64,000 nt of DNA, taken from positions 2,108,001 to 2,172,000 of the forward strand of contig NZ_QFYQ01000001.1 of assembly GCF_003254475.1 (NCBI RefSeq), given 5' to 3'. The notes under the pieces are model-generated. The model was given only the letters and a program-made list of their open reading frames with translations, did not search any database and was not told the DNA's origin. Within the stretch, counting starts at the first letter, position 1. Every line of letters begins with the position of its first letter. The translations under genes were made by a program, and so were the position numbers. This stretch comes from Phenylobacterium soli (lineage in GTDB: Bacteria; Pseudomonadota; Alphaproteobacteria; Caulobacterales; Caulobacteraceae). Below, one piece after another: positions 52,012 to 61,805 of the stretch.

Positions 52012-53048
52012 GCCGACGTCGTCTCTACCTCGATCGCTGCCCCGGCGAGGCGAGGGGAGTCGTCACTTTGGACGACCGGCCCGAGCGGCTGCTCATTCGA
52101 CGCGACGACGACGATCCGCGCCTGCTGCTCGGCGCGCGTTCAGTGGCCCGGGTGGCCAGCGTCGAGCCCGCGCTTGCCACTGCCTTCCTCGATCTGGGCG
52201 CTGGCGCCGAGGCCATCCTGCCCTTCAAGCCGGACGCGCGGCCGGTGGTCGGCCAGTCGGTGGAGGTCGAGATTCGCAGCGAACCGCGCCGGGGCAAGCA
52301 GGCGGTCGCCCGCTGGCTCGGGCCGGCGGAGGGGGCGCCGCGCCTGCTGGCGCCGGCGGCCGATCTCGAATCGGAATTGCGCGTGCACGCCCGGGATGCC
52401 GAGATCGTCACCGGCCGTACGGCCCGGGACGTGGCCGACGAGGCCGAGGCCGAGGTCCTGGAGTCGGTTCACCCGCTGCCCGGCGGCGGGGACATCGCCG
52501 TCGAGCCGACGCGAGCCCTGGTTTCGATCGATGTGGACCTTGGGGTTCGCAAGGGCGCCGACGCCAAGCGCGTCACCCGGCAAGCGAACCTGGCGGCACT
52601 GCACGAAGCAGCCCGGCTGCTGCGTCTCAAGGGACTGGGCGGGATCGTGGTGATCGACCTCGTCGGGCGCGGTCACGATGGCCAGGCCCTGCTGGCGGCG
52701 GCTCGGGCCGCGTTCGGCCCGGACAACCCCGGAGTTGCGATTGGGCCGGTGGGGCGTTTCGGAACGATGGAGCTGTCGCTGCCCCGGCGCAGCCGACCTT
52801 TGGTCGAAATCCTCGCAGGGCCAGATGGCGCGCTCTCCGATCGAACACTCGCCCAGCGCCTGGTGCGACGCCTGGAGACCGAGGCCGAGGCGCAAGGGGG
52901 CGCAAGGCTGATCGCCAGGTGCGCCCCGCCTGTGGCGGCTGCCGCCGCGCCACTCGTGGTCCAGCTTACGGAACGGCTCGGCGCGCGATTCCATGTGGAG
53001 GCCGACCCCGCCTCGCCACGTGAACGCCTGGAGGTGGCCGCGCAATGA
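52008..53048 (+). CDS. Ribonuclease E/G-like protein
   Basis: This 346-residue protein is similar to the catalytic core of RNase E/G: an S1-like segment (FLDLGAGAEAILPF), then LVSIDVDLGVRKG and GIVVIDLVGRGHDGQALLAA. It is shorter than RNase G (about 490 residues) and lacks a clear C-terminal zinc-link, so it is one of the short alphaproteobacterial members whose activity is untested. It overlaps maf and yacG by 4 bases each. Confidence 0.88.
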   Translation: MSRRRLYLDRCPGEARGVVTLDDRPERLLIRRDDDDPRLLLGARSVARVASVEPALATAFLDLGAGAEAILPFKPDARPVVGQSVEVEIRSEPRRGKQAVARWLGPAEGAPRLLAPAADLESELRVHARDAEIVTGRTARDVADEAEAEVLESVHPLPGGGDIAVEPTRALVSIDVDLGVRKGADAKRVTRQANLAALHEAARLLRLKGLGGIVVIDLVGRGHDGQALLAAARAAFGPDNPGVAIGPVGRFGTMELSLPRRSRPLVEILAGPDGALSDRTLAQRLVRRLETEAEAQGGARLIARCAPPVAAAAAPLVVQLTERLGARFHVEADPASPRERLEVAAQ

Positions 53049-53215
53049 CCTCGCCCCGGTGCCCGATCTGCGGCAAGCCGCCCGTCGCTGAATACCGGCC
53101 GTTCTGCTCCAAGCGCTGCGCCGACGTGGATCTGCAGCGGTGGCTCTCGGGAGGCTATGCGATCCCCGCCGCCGAGGACGAGCACGGGCCTTCCGAGGCG
53201 GGCGAAGAAGACTGA
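53045..53215 (+). CDS. yacG: YacG, zinc-finger DNA gyrase inhibitor
   Basis: This 56-residue protein has four zinc ligands in CPICGKP and FCSKRCADVDLQRWL, with an acidic tail. YacG binds the GyrB C-terminal domain and inhibits gyrase. ATG 53045 overlaps the upstream stop (ATGA). Size and motifs fit the family closely. Confidence 0.95.
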   Translation: MTSPRCPICGKPPVAEYRPFCSKRCADVDLQRWLSGGYAIPAAEDEHGPSEAGEED

Positions 53216-53279
53216 AGGCGCTTACTGGACTTCCCGGATCGGCTCTTTTATAGACGCGGCTCCCGCGTCGGCGGCCCTC

Positions 53280-53355
53280 GCCTGGGTAGCTCAGTTGGTA
53301 GAGCAGCGGATTGAAAATCCGCGTGTCGGTGGTTCGAATCCGCCCCCAGGCACCA
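53280..53355 (+). tRNA. tRNA-Phe(GAA)
   Basis: This 76-base cloverleaf has acceptor GCCTGGG pairing with CCCAGGC, anticodon loop ATTGAAAAT with GAA, T-loop GGTTCGAATCC and encoded CCA. Confidence 0.97.
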
Positions 53356-54074
53356 TCCTTTCCATTTTCAAAAGTCAGCCGTATCCGACGCCGGGTGCGA
53401 CACCTGCGACCAGTTGCGCTGCGCCCGTTCGCCTCATGGCCAAGGCGTTCCCCCACGATCATAGCTTCGACGGCTCGGTTCGCGCGGTTCGTCGCGCGGC
53501 GAAAGCGCGGCGAGCGGGCCGCGAGGGGCCGCCCCGGGGCGGCCCCTCATCCGTATTTCTCGCATTTGATGTTTTGAGCTCGCGGTCGGGTGCGAGGGGC
53601 CGCAGATGGCGGTCCAAAATTCAACTCGTGCTGAAATCGCGGTTCCGCGAAATTGCTGCGATGCAATATCGTAAATACCCGTATCGGTAGAATTGCTCAG
53701 CGCCCCCTCGGCGCCTCTATTGTGCATCGCAGCATACCGCGGCGCGGCAAAGTCCTCCCGACCCTCTGATCCGTATTCTGACCCCTTGACGCAATTATAA
53801 GGGGTTGCCAAAGGACCGAGGCCGCACGTCTAACAAAGCGGTAAGACTTCAAGATCCCCTTGGGGAAGGCGAAGTCGCCACGCGCCTTCGAAACGCCACC
53901 CTTCCACGCCTCGTTGGGAGTACGCGTTACGGGTCGGGCGCGGCGACAGCGGTTCTGCCGCTCGGGCTCGATCAGTCGGGTCAGGGCGGCGGGCTTGTTT
54001 CAACTAGGGTGGAGACGCTCTCGCGCGACGACCCTCCGGCCAATCGTGCTAGACCAACCAGGAACTGGCGACAG
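53356..54074. other. Long noncoding region before exbB
   Basis: These 719 bases have no supported gene. They hold a strong hairpin with arms GAGGGGCCGCC (53523-53533) and GGCGGCCCCTC (53538-53548). A dispersed inverted pair follows (GCTGCGATGCAATA at 53655-53668 and its near complement at 53718-53733). A small inverted repeat ACCCCTT...AAGGGGT lies at 53781-53805. The frame of exbB is open from 53805, but ATG 54075 is the better start. Promoters and a possible regulatory RNA may lie here. Confidence 0.5.
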
Positions 54075-54956
54075 ATGCTCGACAACAAACTGAAGACCCC
54101 TTTCATCGCTCTCGTCGGCGCGATCGCGCTGATGTCGAGCGCGCCGGCGTTCGCCCAGAACGCCGCTCCCGCCGCCCCGGCTGACGCCGCGGCCGCTCCT
54201 GCTGCGGCTCCGGCCGCCGCTGCCGCCGCCGCTCCGGCCGCGGACCTGCCTCCGCAGATGCAACACGGCGGCAAGATCAACATCGGCACCATGTTCCTCG
54301 ACGCTAAGCCCGTCGTGAAGGTGGTGATGATCGGCCTCGTGCTCGCCTCGGTCTTCTCGTGGACCCTGCTGATCACCAAGCTGATCGAGTTCCGCTCGCT
54401 GAACCGCGTGTCGGACGGCTTCCTGGAAGCCTTCCGCGGCGCCAAGTCGATCAACGACATGGGCCGTATCGCCACCTCGGAAGAGTTCGAGGGCAACCCG
54501 CTGGCCGACATGGCCGCCGCGGCCGCTCAGGAAATCGAACTGTCCCGTCAGGCCGGCCTGAAGGTCGCTGCCGAACATCGCGAGACCACCATCCACCGGG
54601 CTGAAGCCGCGGTGGGCGCCGTTCAGGCCTCGCTGACCCGCCGCCTCTCCAGCGGCATGCAGTTCCTGGCCTCCGTCGGCTCCAACGGTCCGTTCATCGG
54701 TCTGTTCGGCACCGTGTACGGCATCATGGACTCGTTCATCGGCATCGCGAACACGAACACGACCAACCTGGCCGTCGTGGCCCCCGGCATCGCCGAGGCC
54801 CTGCTCGCCACCGGTCTGGGCCTCGCCGCCGCCATCCCGTCGGTTATCTTCTACAACTACTTCCAGACCCGCATCTCCGCCTACGGCGCGCGGACGGAAG
54901 GCTTTGTGGCTGAACTGATGAACGCGATCTCCCGGCAGCTCGACAAAGGAGCCTAA
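54075..54956 (+). CDS. exbB: ExbB/TolQ-family proton channel protein
   Basis: This 293-residue inner-membrane protein from ATG 54075 has a signal-like helix, an Ala/Pro-rich segment (residues about 25-60), and three transmembrane helices with the ExbB boxes GPFIGLFGTVYGIMDSF and LLATGLGLAAAIPSVIFYN. It forms the proton channel that energises TonB. ExbD follows 5 bases later. Confidence 0.93.
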   Translation: MLDNKLKTPFIALVGAIALMSSAPAFAQNAAPAAPADAAAAPAAAPAAAAAAAPAADLPPQMQHGGKINIGTMFLDAKPVVKVVMIGLVLASVFSWTLLITKLIEFRSLNRVSDGFLEAFRGAKSINDMGRIATSEEFEGNPLADMAAAAAQEIELSRQAGLKVAAEHRETTIHRAEAAVGAVQASLTRRLSSGMQFLASVGSNGPFIGLFGTVYGIMDSFIGIANTNTTNLAVVAPGIAEALLATGLGLAAAIPSVIFYNYFQTRISAYGARTEGFVAELMNAISRQLDKGA

Positions 54957-54961
54957 GCCAC

Positions 54962-55396
54962 ATGGGAGCCAAACTCGCAGGCTCTGGGGGCAAGTACCAA
55001 GAAGAGGCGAACAGCGACATCAACGTCACCCCCTTCGTGGATGTGATGCTGGTCCTGCTGATCATCTTCATGGTTGCGGCTCCTCTGGCTGCGGTGACGG
55101 TGAAGGTGGATCTCCCACCCGCCGTCGCCAAGCCGGGGACCAACCCCCCCAAGCCAGTCTATATCTCCATCCAGAGCAACGGACGGCTGTTCCTCATGGA
55201 CAAGCCGACCGATCTGGCCACCCTCGGTGACGACCTTCGGGCCCACCTTGGCGAGCGCCGGAATCCGACCAAGGAGCGGATCTTCATCCGCGCCGACAAG
55301 GAAGTGCTCTACGGCGACTTCATGGGCGTCATGAACATGCTGCAGGACAACGGTTTCTACAGCGTGGCCCTGGTCGGCGAAGACAAGCGGAAGTAG
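54962..55396 (+). CDS. exbD: ExbD/TolR-family protein
   Basis: This 144-residue protein has one transmembrane helix with the conserved proton-carrying Asp in INVTPFVDVMLVLLIIFMVAAP, then a periplasmic domain. It works with ExbB and TonB. The gene is 10 bases before tonB. Confidence 0.95.
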   Translation: MGAKLAGSGGKYQEEANSDINVTPFVDVMLVLLIIFMVAAPLAAVTVKVDLPPAVAKPGTNPPKPVYISIQSNGRLFLMDKPTDLATLGDDLRAHLGERRNPTKERIFIRADKEVLYGDFMGVMNMLQDNGFYSVALVGEDKRK

Positions 55397-55406
55397 GCGG
55401 TGACGT

Positions 55407-56108
55407 ATGTCTGACACACACGACGTCGCCCACCCGACGCACAACCCGTTTGACGACCCGCGGCCCAAGCGCAGCAAAGGCATGGGGGTGGCGATCATCA
55501 TCGTCGTCGCCGTTCACGCTGCGCTGGCGTTCTATCTGTGGAAGAGCAAGTTCGAAGCGAACTTCAAGGACTACTCGGAAGACGTGACGGATGTGGCGCT
55601 GATCAAGCCGGTGCCGCCGCCGCCCCCGCCTCCGCCGCCTCCGCCTCCGCCGAATACGCCGCCGCCTCCGCCGCCGAAGCTGCAGCCGCGTCCGCCGGTC
55701 GCCGTGCCCAACACGCCGACCATCCCGCCGCTGCCGGTTCCGCCGGTTGAGCACCGTATCGAGGAGCCCAAGCCGCCGGCCCCGCCGCCGCCTGAGCCGC
55801 CTCGTCCTTCGGTGATCACCCAGCCCGACTGGCTGCGTCGTCCGAGCGGCGAAGACCTCGCCCGCTACTACCCGGATCGCGCTCAGCGGATGAACATCGA
55901 GGGCCGCGCGTCCTTGAGCTGCACGGTCACCGCCCAAGGCACCCTCACGGGCTGCTCGGTGGTCGAAGAGAGCCCTGACGGCGCCGGCTTCGGCGACGCC
56001 GCCATCAAGCTCAGCAAGCTGTTCAAGATGCGGCCCATGACCAAGGACGGCGCCCCGGTTTCCGGCGGCACGGTCCGGATCCCGATCGCGTTCCGCCTGC
56101 CGAAATAG
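55407..56108 (+). CDS. tonB: TonB-family energy transducer
   Basis: This 233-residue protein has an N-terminal transmembrane helix (GVAIIIVVAVHAALAFYLW), a long proline-rich spacer (about residues 65-135) and a C-terminal TonB domain (YYPDRAQRMNIEGRASLSCTV...). It carries proton-motive energy to outer-membrane receptors. A clear terminator follows. Confidence 0.95.
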   Translation: MSDTHDVAHPTHNPFDDPRPKRSKGMGVAIIIVVAVHAALAFYLWKSKFEANFKDYSEDVTDVALIKPVPPPPPPPPPPPPPNTPPPPPPKLQPRPPVAVPNTPTIPPLPVPPVEHRIEEPKPPAPPPPEPPRPSVITQPDWLRRPSGEDLARYYPDRAQRMNIEGRASLSCTVTAQGTLTGCSVVEESPDGAGFGDAAIKLSKLFKMRPMTKDGAPVSGGTVRIPIAFRLPK

Positions 56109-56131
56109 GCTTGCGGGACAACTGGATCGAA

Positions 56132-56161
56132 AGCCCGGAGGCGTCTGCCTCCGGGCTTTTT
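56132..56161 (+). terminator. Intrinsic terminator of exbB-exbD-tonB
   Basis: Arms AGCCCGGAGGC (56132-56142) and GCCTCCGGGCT (56147-56157) around GTCT are followed by TTTT. Confidence 0.93.
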
Positions 56162-56237
56162 CTTTGCCTGTGCGCGGGCGCGCTTCGCAGGCCTTGATCG
56201 CGTTGGGATGCGCGACTAGAACCGGCGCTCGCGATGC

Positions 56238-56314
56238 GCCGCCCTAGCTCAGTTGGTTAGAGCGCCAGATTGTGGCTCTGGAGGTCTCCCGTTCGATCCG
56301 GGAGGGCGGTACCA
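56238..56314 (+). tRNA. tRNA-His(GTG) lacking encoded G-1
   Basis: This 77-base gene has anticodon GTG in the loop ATTGTGGCT and encodes CCA. The base before G1 is C, not G, the 1-72 pair is G-U, and the discriminator is A73. This unusual set is known for tRNA-His of Alphaproteobacteria. Confidence 0.95.
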
Positions 56315-56438
56315 TCGCAAAGGCTTGTAGGGGCTGGAGAGTTTCTCCGGCCCTTTTTCGTTGGCGCTTTCGCCGCCCTTCGTTGCCGCCGTGGCCAGCG
56401 CGAGGCGCCAGGCGCTGCAACCCGTCGGAGGGAAGCCG

Positions 56439-57212
56439 CTACCGTCCGGTTGGGATGGTCGCCATCGCGACACCCGTATTGGGCGTCCGACTGTCGAAGG
56501 CCACGACACGAAGGGTGTCGCCATCGGCGTCGGCCTTCGGCAAGACGCCCGCGTATTCCCCCGTCCGGCCAGTGAAGGCCAGAGCCGTTTCGGCCACGGC
56601 CCGGTTGTGGCGCAGGAGCGTCGCGCGAACCGAGTAGTTGGCGGCGTCCCAGATCCCGTTCGCCTCGATGGGGCAGCCGCACATGGGACTGACCTTTGCG
56701 GTGATGCGGAACCGGTCGGGACCGTCGAGGATGACGGTGGGTTCGACGACCAGCCCGGGGAACATCAGCACGATGCCATCGCCGTCGATATTGTGGCCGG
56801 GCAGGAGCCAAAGGGTCGACGAGACCGTCGTCGCCGACGCTGGTCTGCCGAGCGGCCCCTCCGCCTCGATGCGGACCAGGGTCGGCTCGGCGATGTCCAC
56901 CATGGCGACAAAGCCGGCCGTCTGGTCGTCGGAGACCCGGCCATAGCGTGCCGGCGGCGTCTTCATGATGCGCGCCGTGTCGCCCGTCCCGCCGCGGATG
57001 AGACCCTGCGACAGCACCTTGCCGCTGCGGGCGTCGCGAATCGTGACCCCCACACCGCCCGTGTGATCGCCGATGAACTTGGCGTCGAGGGCCTGGGCGC
57101 GGACCGCGACCCGGGTCGGCTCCGCGAGGCTCGGCGAGGCGGCGGCGGCGAGCGCGGTGACCAGGGCGAAGGCTCGGAGCTGCAAGGTCGTCTTCTCCTG
57201 TCGGACAGGCAT
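56439..57212 (-). CDS. Secreted protein, unknown function
   Basis: This 257-residue protein has a signal peptide (LRAFALVTALAAAASPSLA) and a mature part rich in beta strands. A CGCP motif lies near the middle (VSPMCGCPIEANGIW), and the sequence AALLRHN-like follows. TTG 57185 with GGAG upstream is an alternative start. No family was recognised; the CGC pair might bind metal. Confidence 0.65.
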   Translation of the reverse strand: MPVRQEKTTLQLRAFALVTALAAAASPSLAEPTRVAVRAQALDAKFIGDHTGGVGVTIRDARSGKVLSQGLIRGGTGDTARIMKTPPARYGRVSDDQTAGFVAMVDIAEPTLVRIEAEGPLGRPASATTVSSTLWLLPGHNIDGDGIVLMFPGLVVEPTVILDGPDRFRITAKVSPMCGCPIEANGIWDAANYSVRATLLRHNRAVAETALAFTGRTGEYAGVLPKADADGDTLRVVAFDSRTPNTGVAMATIPTGR

Positions 57213-57289
57213 TGGGCGGCCTTCGGTATAGCAACAAAGGACGAGGCTGGAGCCACGGCCTCCGAGGCGATCGCCAAGTTCCTGTGTCT

Positions 57290-58669
57290 TCAGGTCGCGA
57301 TGATCTTGCCGGGATTGAGGATCCCCTGCGGATCCATGGCCGTCTTCAACCTGCGCATGAGCGCGATCTCGGCGGGCGACCGGGACAGGTGAAGGAACGC
57401 GCGCTTCTGCAGGCCGACGCCATGTTCGGCTGAGATCGAGCCGCCGATACTGGCGAGAGGGCCGTAGACGGCCGCCTCCACCTCCTGCTGCAGCTCGGGC
57501 GAGCGCGCTCCCACCCCGGCGATCAGGTGCAGATTGCCGTCGCCCAGGTGGCCGAAGACGGTCAGCGAGGCCGCCTCACCCCAGCGTGCGCCGAGGGCCG
57601 CGCGGACCTGCGCCACGTAGGCTTCCATCTCACCGATCCGAAGGCTGACGTCGAACGCGTAGATCGGGCCGTTGCGGGCGGTCTGGCCGACGTCGTCGCG
57701 CAGCGCCCACATGGCGTTGCGCTCGGCTTCGGACTTGGCGATCGCCGCATCGGTGATGGTCCCGAAGGCGAGCGCCTCGCCGAGCACGGTCTCGAGGCGC
57801 TCCCCATCGGCCGCGGCGTCCGAGCCGAGAGTCTCCAGCAAGACATAGTAGGGCGCGCCGCGGGGGAGGGGCGCTCGCCCCTGGGCCGGCGGGGTGGTGA
57901 CGAGATCGTAGAAGTCGGCCCACATCACCTCGAAGGCGGAGAGGGTCCCGCCGAGTCCGGCGGACGCCGCCGAGAGCAGGGCGGGCAGAGCGTCGAAGCG
58001 GTTGACCGCCACAAAGGCGGTTGCCTGGCTCGTGGGGCGGGGCCGCAGGCGCAGCACCGCGCGCGTGACGAGGCCCAGCGTCCCCTCCGAGCCGATGAAC
58101 AGGTGCTTCAGATCATAGCCGGCGTTGTTCTTGACCAGGGTGTTGAGGCTCGTGACCACCTCGCCGTCGGCCAGAACGGCCTCCAGCCCCAGGACGCTTT
58201 CGCGCATCATGCCCCAGCGAAGCACGCGGTTGCCGCCGGCGTTGGTGGAGATGGCGCCGCCGACGGTCGCCGACCCGCGCGCGCCGATGTCGATCGGCAG
58301 GAAGAGGCCGGCGGCCTCGGCGGCCGCCGCGGCGCTCTCGAGGGGACAGCCCGCCTCGACGGTGAGCGTGCGCTCGACCGGATCCACCTCACGCACCGCC
58401 CGCATCCGCTCCAGGGACAGGGCGACCGCGCCTTCGGCGTAGGCGCCTTCGACCAGGCCGGTCAGGCCGCCCCAGGGAACGACTGGCTGGCGGTGGTCGT
58501 GGGCCAGGCGCAGGATCGTGGAGACCTCCGCGGTGGTTCTCGGGCGCACGATGGCCAAGGGCGCGCCAAGCCGGGCCCAGCCGCTGCGCGCCCGCTCCCG
58601 CGCCGCCTCGCCGGTGATCACCTCCGTGGCGCCGAAGGCGGCGGTCAGGGCCTCGACGATGTCGGACAT
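57290..58669 (-). CDS. FAD-linked oxidase, GlcD/D-lactate dehydrogenase type
   Basis: This 459-residue flavoprotein has an N-terminal FAD-binding PCMH region (VVPWGGLTGLVEGAY, GARGSATVGGAISTNAGG, GSEGTLGLVTRAVLRL) and a C-terminal FAD-oxidase domain. The latter has FGHLGDGNLHL and an ending SISAEHGVGLQKR...MDPQGILNPGKI. It oxidises a 2-hydroxy acid such as D-lactate or glycolate. The exact substrate is not determinable. Confidence 0.9.
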   Translation of the reverse strand: MSDIVEALTAAFGATEVITGEAARERARSGWARLGAPLAIVRPRTTAEVSTILRLAHDHRQPVVPWGGLTGLVEGAYAEGAVALSLERMRAVREVDPVERTLTVEAGCPLESAAAAAEAAGLFLPIDIGARGSATVGGAISTNAGGNRVLRWGMMRESVLGLEAVLADGEVVTSLNTLVKNNAGYDLKHLFIGSEGTLGLVTRAVLRLRPRPTSQATAFVAVNRFDALPALLSAASAGLGGTLSAFEVMWADFYDLVTTPPAQGRAPLPRGAPYYVLLETLGSDAAADGERLETVLGEALAFGTITDAAIAKSEAERNAMWALRDDVGQTARNGPIYAFDVSLRIGEMEAYVAQVRAALGARWGEAASLTVFGHLGDGNLHLIAGVGARSPELQQEVEAAVYGPLASIGGSISAEHGVGLQKRAFLHLSRSPAEIALMRRLKTAMDPQGILNPGKIIAT

Positions 58670-58967
58670 GGGTTCGCTCCCTGGCGCGGCGTCTGGCGCC
58701 TCGGGAGCCTAAACCCTTCTTTTGCGGAGTTCACGACGGGGCCGCGATCACCCTTGTCGCGCGGCGGAGAGGACAAACCAGCGACGCGGGCGGAACGTTC
58801 CGCAGGCTCCGCCGTTTTTCCGGTCAGCCGGTGATCGTTTTTCAGGCGCGGTGCATTCGGAAGGCTGCGCTCGATGGTTGATTTCGATCAACGGCCGCCG
58901 TCCCGCCTAATGTATGGCTCTACGGGGGATGGCGGGGAATTGGCGTTCTGTCCTAGGGAGGCAGTTG
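58670..58967. other. Noncoding region between divergent genes
   Basis: These 298 bases separate the leftward oxidase gene from the rightward small gene. No RNA, repeat or gene was identified; promoters for both directions are expected here. Confidence 0.4.
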
Positions 58968-59228
58968 ATGTCCGCGTTCCAGGCCTACGGTGGCGCCTAC
59001 GAGCATGACGGGCGCTCGTTCCGCTGGCGCTGCTATGCGACCGCGCGAGTCTATGAAGTGCGTGAGGGGGATCCGGCCCTTCCGGCGCCCCGGGGCAAGA
59101 AGTGGATCCGCAAGAGCCCCTTTCGCGGCGAGCCGGAATTCAGCTGGCTGATCGACGAGGCGATCGAAGACTTCTCGCACATCCTGCTGCAGATGGAGCC
59201 ACCTCAGCCCCAGGTCGTTGACGCCTGA
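58968..59228 (+). CDS. Small conserved-looking protein upstream of glgP, unknown
   Basis: This 86-residue protein from ATG 58968 has a GGGAGG ribosome site upstream. It is rich in aromatic and charged residues (YEHDGRSFRWRCYATARVYEV, KKWIRKSPF, WLIDEAIEDFSHILLQ), with no signal or membrane segment. No family was recognised. It lies 99 bases before glgP; whether they share a transcript is unknown. Confidence 0.6.
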   Translation: MSAFQAYGGAYEHDGRSFRWRCYATARVYEVREGDPALPAPRGKKWIRKSPFRGEPEFSWLIDEAIEDFSHILLQMEPPQPQVVDA

Positions 59229-59327
59229 CGGCGAGCACACGGTTTCGGCCCTGATCCATCGTGGCCTCTTGCGCGCTCGCCCGCGCCGGACAGACTGCGC
59301 ACAGTATCGAGAGGTTTTGAGAGCATC

Positions 59328-61805
59328 ATGAGCGCATCGTCCGACGTGGCGGTCAGGATCGCACTGCCCACGGAAGACCAGGACGTGGCGGCGCTTCGGC
59401 GCGCCATCGTGGCCAAGCTCGCCTATTCGGTCGGCAAGGATCCGATCGTCGCCACCGAGCACGACTGGTTCATGGCCACGGCGCTCGCGGTGCGCGACCG
59501 GATCGTCGACGCCTGGTTCCCGACGACGCGGACGATCTACACCGAGAAGCCGAAGCGGGTTTACTACCTCTCCGTCGAGTTCCTGATCGGACGGCTGCTC
59601 TACGACAGCCTGAACGCCCTCGGGCTGGCGGAGACCATGCGCAAGGCGCTGGCCGAACTCGGCGTCGATCTCGAGGTGCTGCGCGAGGTGGAGCCCGACG
59701 CCGCCCTCGGCAACGGCGGCCTCGGGCGTCTCGCCGCCTGCTTCATGGAGAGCATGGCGAGCCTCGGCATCGCCGGCTACGGCTACGGCATCCGCTACGA
59801 CCACGGCATGTTCCGCCAGAAGATCAAGGACGGCTGGCAGTCCGAGCTGCCGGAAACCTGGCTCGCCGGCGGCAATCCGTGGGAGTTCGAGCGTCCCGAC
59901 GTCGTCTATCACATCAGCTACGGCGGCTCGGTAGAGGCGCGCGAGACGCCCGAGGGCGAGATCCGCCACATCTGGCATCCCGCCGAGACGGTGGAGGCGG
60001 TGGCCTACGACACCCCCATGGTCGGCTGGCGCGGCAAGCACGTGAACACCTTGCGGCTGTGGTCAGCCCGCGCCCCCGATCCCTTGCGGCTCGACGCCTT
60101 TAACCGCGGCGACCATCTGGGCGCCCTGGCGTCGCAATCGCGGGCCCAGGCGATCTCCCAAGTGCTCTACCCGGCCGACGACAGTCCGGCGGGGCAGGAG
60201 CTGCGGCTGCGCCAGGAGCATTTCTTCTCGTCGGCCGCCCTGCAGGACATCGTGCGTCGCCACCTGCACCAGCATGGCGACCTGAAGACCCTGCCCGATC
60301 ACGTGGCGATCCAGCTCAACGACACCCACCCGGCGATCTCCATCGCCGAGATGATGCGCCTGCTGATCGATAACCACGGCGTGGAATGGGACGACGCCTG
60401 GGATGTCTGCCGGCGCACCTTCAACTACACCAACCACACCCTCCTGCCCGAGGCGCTGGAGCACTGGCCGGTGCCGCTGATGGAGCGGATGTTGCCGCGG
60501 CACATGCAGATCATCTACCTGATCAATGCGCGCCATCTCGACGAGCTACGCGCCAAGGGGGCGCTCTCCGAGGCTGAGATCGGCGCAGTCTCCCTGATCG
60601 AGGAGTCCGGGGCGCGGCAGGTCCGCATGGGCTGGCTGAGCTTCATCGGCTCGCACCGGGTCAACGGCGTCTCGGCGCTTCACACCGACCTCATGCGGCA
60701 GACGGTCTTCGCCCCGCTGCACCGGCTCTACCCCGACCGGATCGTCAACAAGACCAACGGCATCACCTTCCGGCGCTGGCTGATGGAGGCCAATCCCGGG
60801 CTCACCCAGCTCCTGGCGGACACCGTCGGTTCGGCGGTGCTCGACAACACCGAACGGCTGGCCGACTTCGCCGCCTATGCCGACGACGCCGGCGTACAGG
60901 AGCGCTTCCGGGCCATCCGCCGCGAGCACAAGGCCCAGCTCTCGGGCCTGATCCACCGCCGACTCGGGGTGAAGGTCGACCCGGACGCCATGTTCGACAC
61001 CCACATCAAGCGGATCCACGAATACAAGCGCCAGCTCCTCAACATCCTCGAGACCGTGGCGCTTTACGATGCGATGCGCGCCCAGCCGACGCGCAACTGG
61101 ACGCCGCGGGTGAAGATCTTCGCCGGCAAGGCGGCGGCGAGCTATCAGAACGCCAAGCTCGTCATCAAGCTGATCAACGACGTCGCCAATGTGGTGAACA
61201 ACGATCCCACCCTGCGCGGGCTTCTGAAGGTGGTCTTCCTGCCGAACTACAATGTGTCGCTGGCCGAGGCGGTGATCCCGGCCTCGGACCTTTCGGAGCA
61301 GATCTCCACCGCGGGCATGGAGGCTTCGGGGACAGGCAACATGAAGTTCGCCCTGAACGGCGCCCTGACCATCGGCACGCTCGACGGCGCCAATGTCGAG
61401 ATCAAGGATCGGGTCGGCGACGACAACATCTTCATCTTCGGGCTGGAGGCCCACGAAGTGGAGCAGCGGCGACGCGAAGGCTTCGGCACCGAGGAGATCA
61501 TCCGCCGGTCGCCGATGATCCAGCAGGTGCTCGACCAGATCGGTTCAGGCGGCTTCTCGCCGGCCGAGCCGAACCTCTATAGCCATATCCTCGACGGCCT
61601 CGTGCGCCACGACCACTTCCTGGTGCTCGGCGATTTCCAGTCCTATGCCGAGAAGCAGCGGGAGGTGGCGGCCAAGTGGCGCGACCCCGCGGCCTGGTGG
61701 CGTTCGGCGATCCTCAACACCGCGCACATGGGCTTCTTCTCCTCCGACCGCACCATTCGCGACTACGCCGAGGAGATCTGGGGCGTACCGGTCAAACCGG
61801 CTTGA
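59328..61805 (+). CDS. glgP: Glycogen/starch phosphorylase
   Basis: This 825-residue enzyme releases glucose-1-phosphate from glycogen using a pyridoxal phosphate cofactor. Boxes include [16 protein letters not shown] near residue 127, [14 protein letters not shown], and the PLP-binding site [20 protein letters not shown] with Lys673. The glgB start overlaps its stop (TTGA), so degradation and branching genes are likely translated together. Confidence 0.97.
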   Translation: MSASSDVAVRIALPTEDQDVAALRRAIVAKLAYSVGKDPIVATEHDWFMATALAVRDRIVDAWFPTTRTIYTEKPKRVYYLSVEFLIGRLLYDSLNALGLAETMRKALAELGVDLEVLREVEPDAALGNGGLGRLAACFMESMASLGIAGYGYGIRYDHGMFRQKIKDGWQSELPETWLAGGNPWEFERPDVVYHISYGGSVEARETPEGEIRHIWHPAETVEAVAYDTPMVGWRGKHVNTLRLWSARAPDPLRLDAFNRGDHLGALASQSRAQAISQVLYPADDSPAGQELRLRQEHFFSSAALQDIVRRHLHQHGDLKTLPDHVAIQLNDTHPAISIAEMMRLLIDNHGVEWDDAWDVCRRTFNYTNHTLLPEALEHWPVPLMERMLPRHMQIIYLINARHLDELRAKGALSEAEIGAVSLIEESGARQVRMGWLSFIGSHRVNGVSALHTDLMRQTVFAPLHRLYPDRIVNKTNGITFRRWLMEANPGLTQLLADTVGSAVLDNTERLADFAAYADDAGVQERFRAIRREHKAQLSGLIHRRLGVKVDPDAMFDTHIKRIHEYKRQLLNILETVALYDAMRAQPTRNWTPRVKIFAGKAAASYQNAKLVIKLINDVANVVNNDPTLRGLLKVVFLPNYNVSLAEAVIPASDLSEQISTAGMEASGTGNMKFALNGALTIGTLDGANVEIKDRVGDDNIFIFGLEAHEVEQRRREGFGTEEIIRRSPMIQQVLDQIGSGGFSPAEPNLYSHILDGLVRHDHFLVLGDFQSYAEKQREVAAKWRDPAAWWRSAILNTAHMGFFSSDRTIRDYAEEIWGVPVKPA

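Noticed and set aside
53781..53805. TTGACG followed by TATAAG as an exbB promoter
   Set aside because: The two boxes are only 4 bases apart, far too close for a sigma70-type promoter; the sequence is better described as a small inverted repeat.
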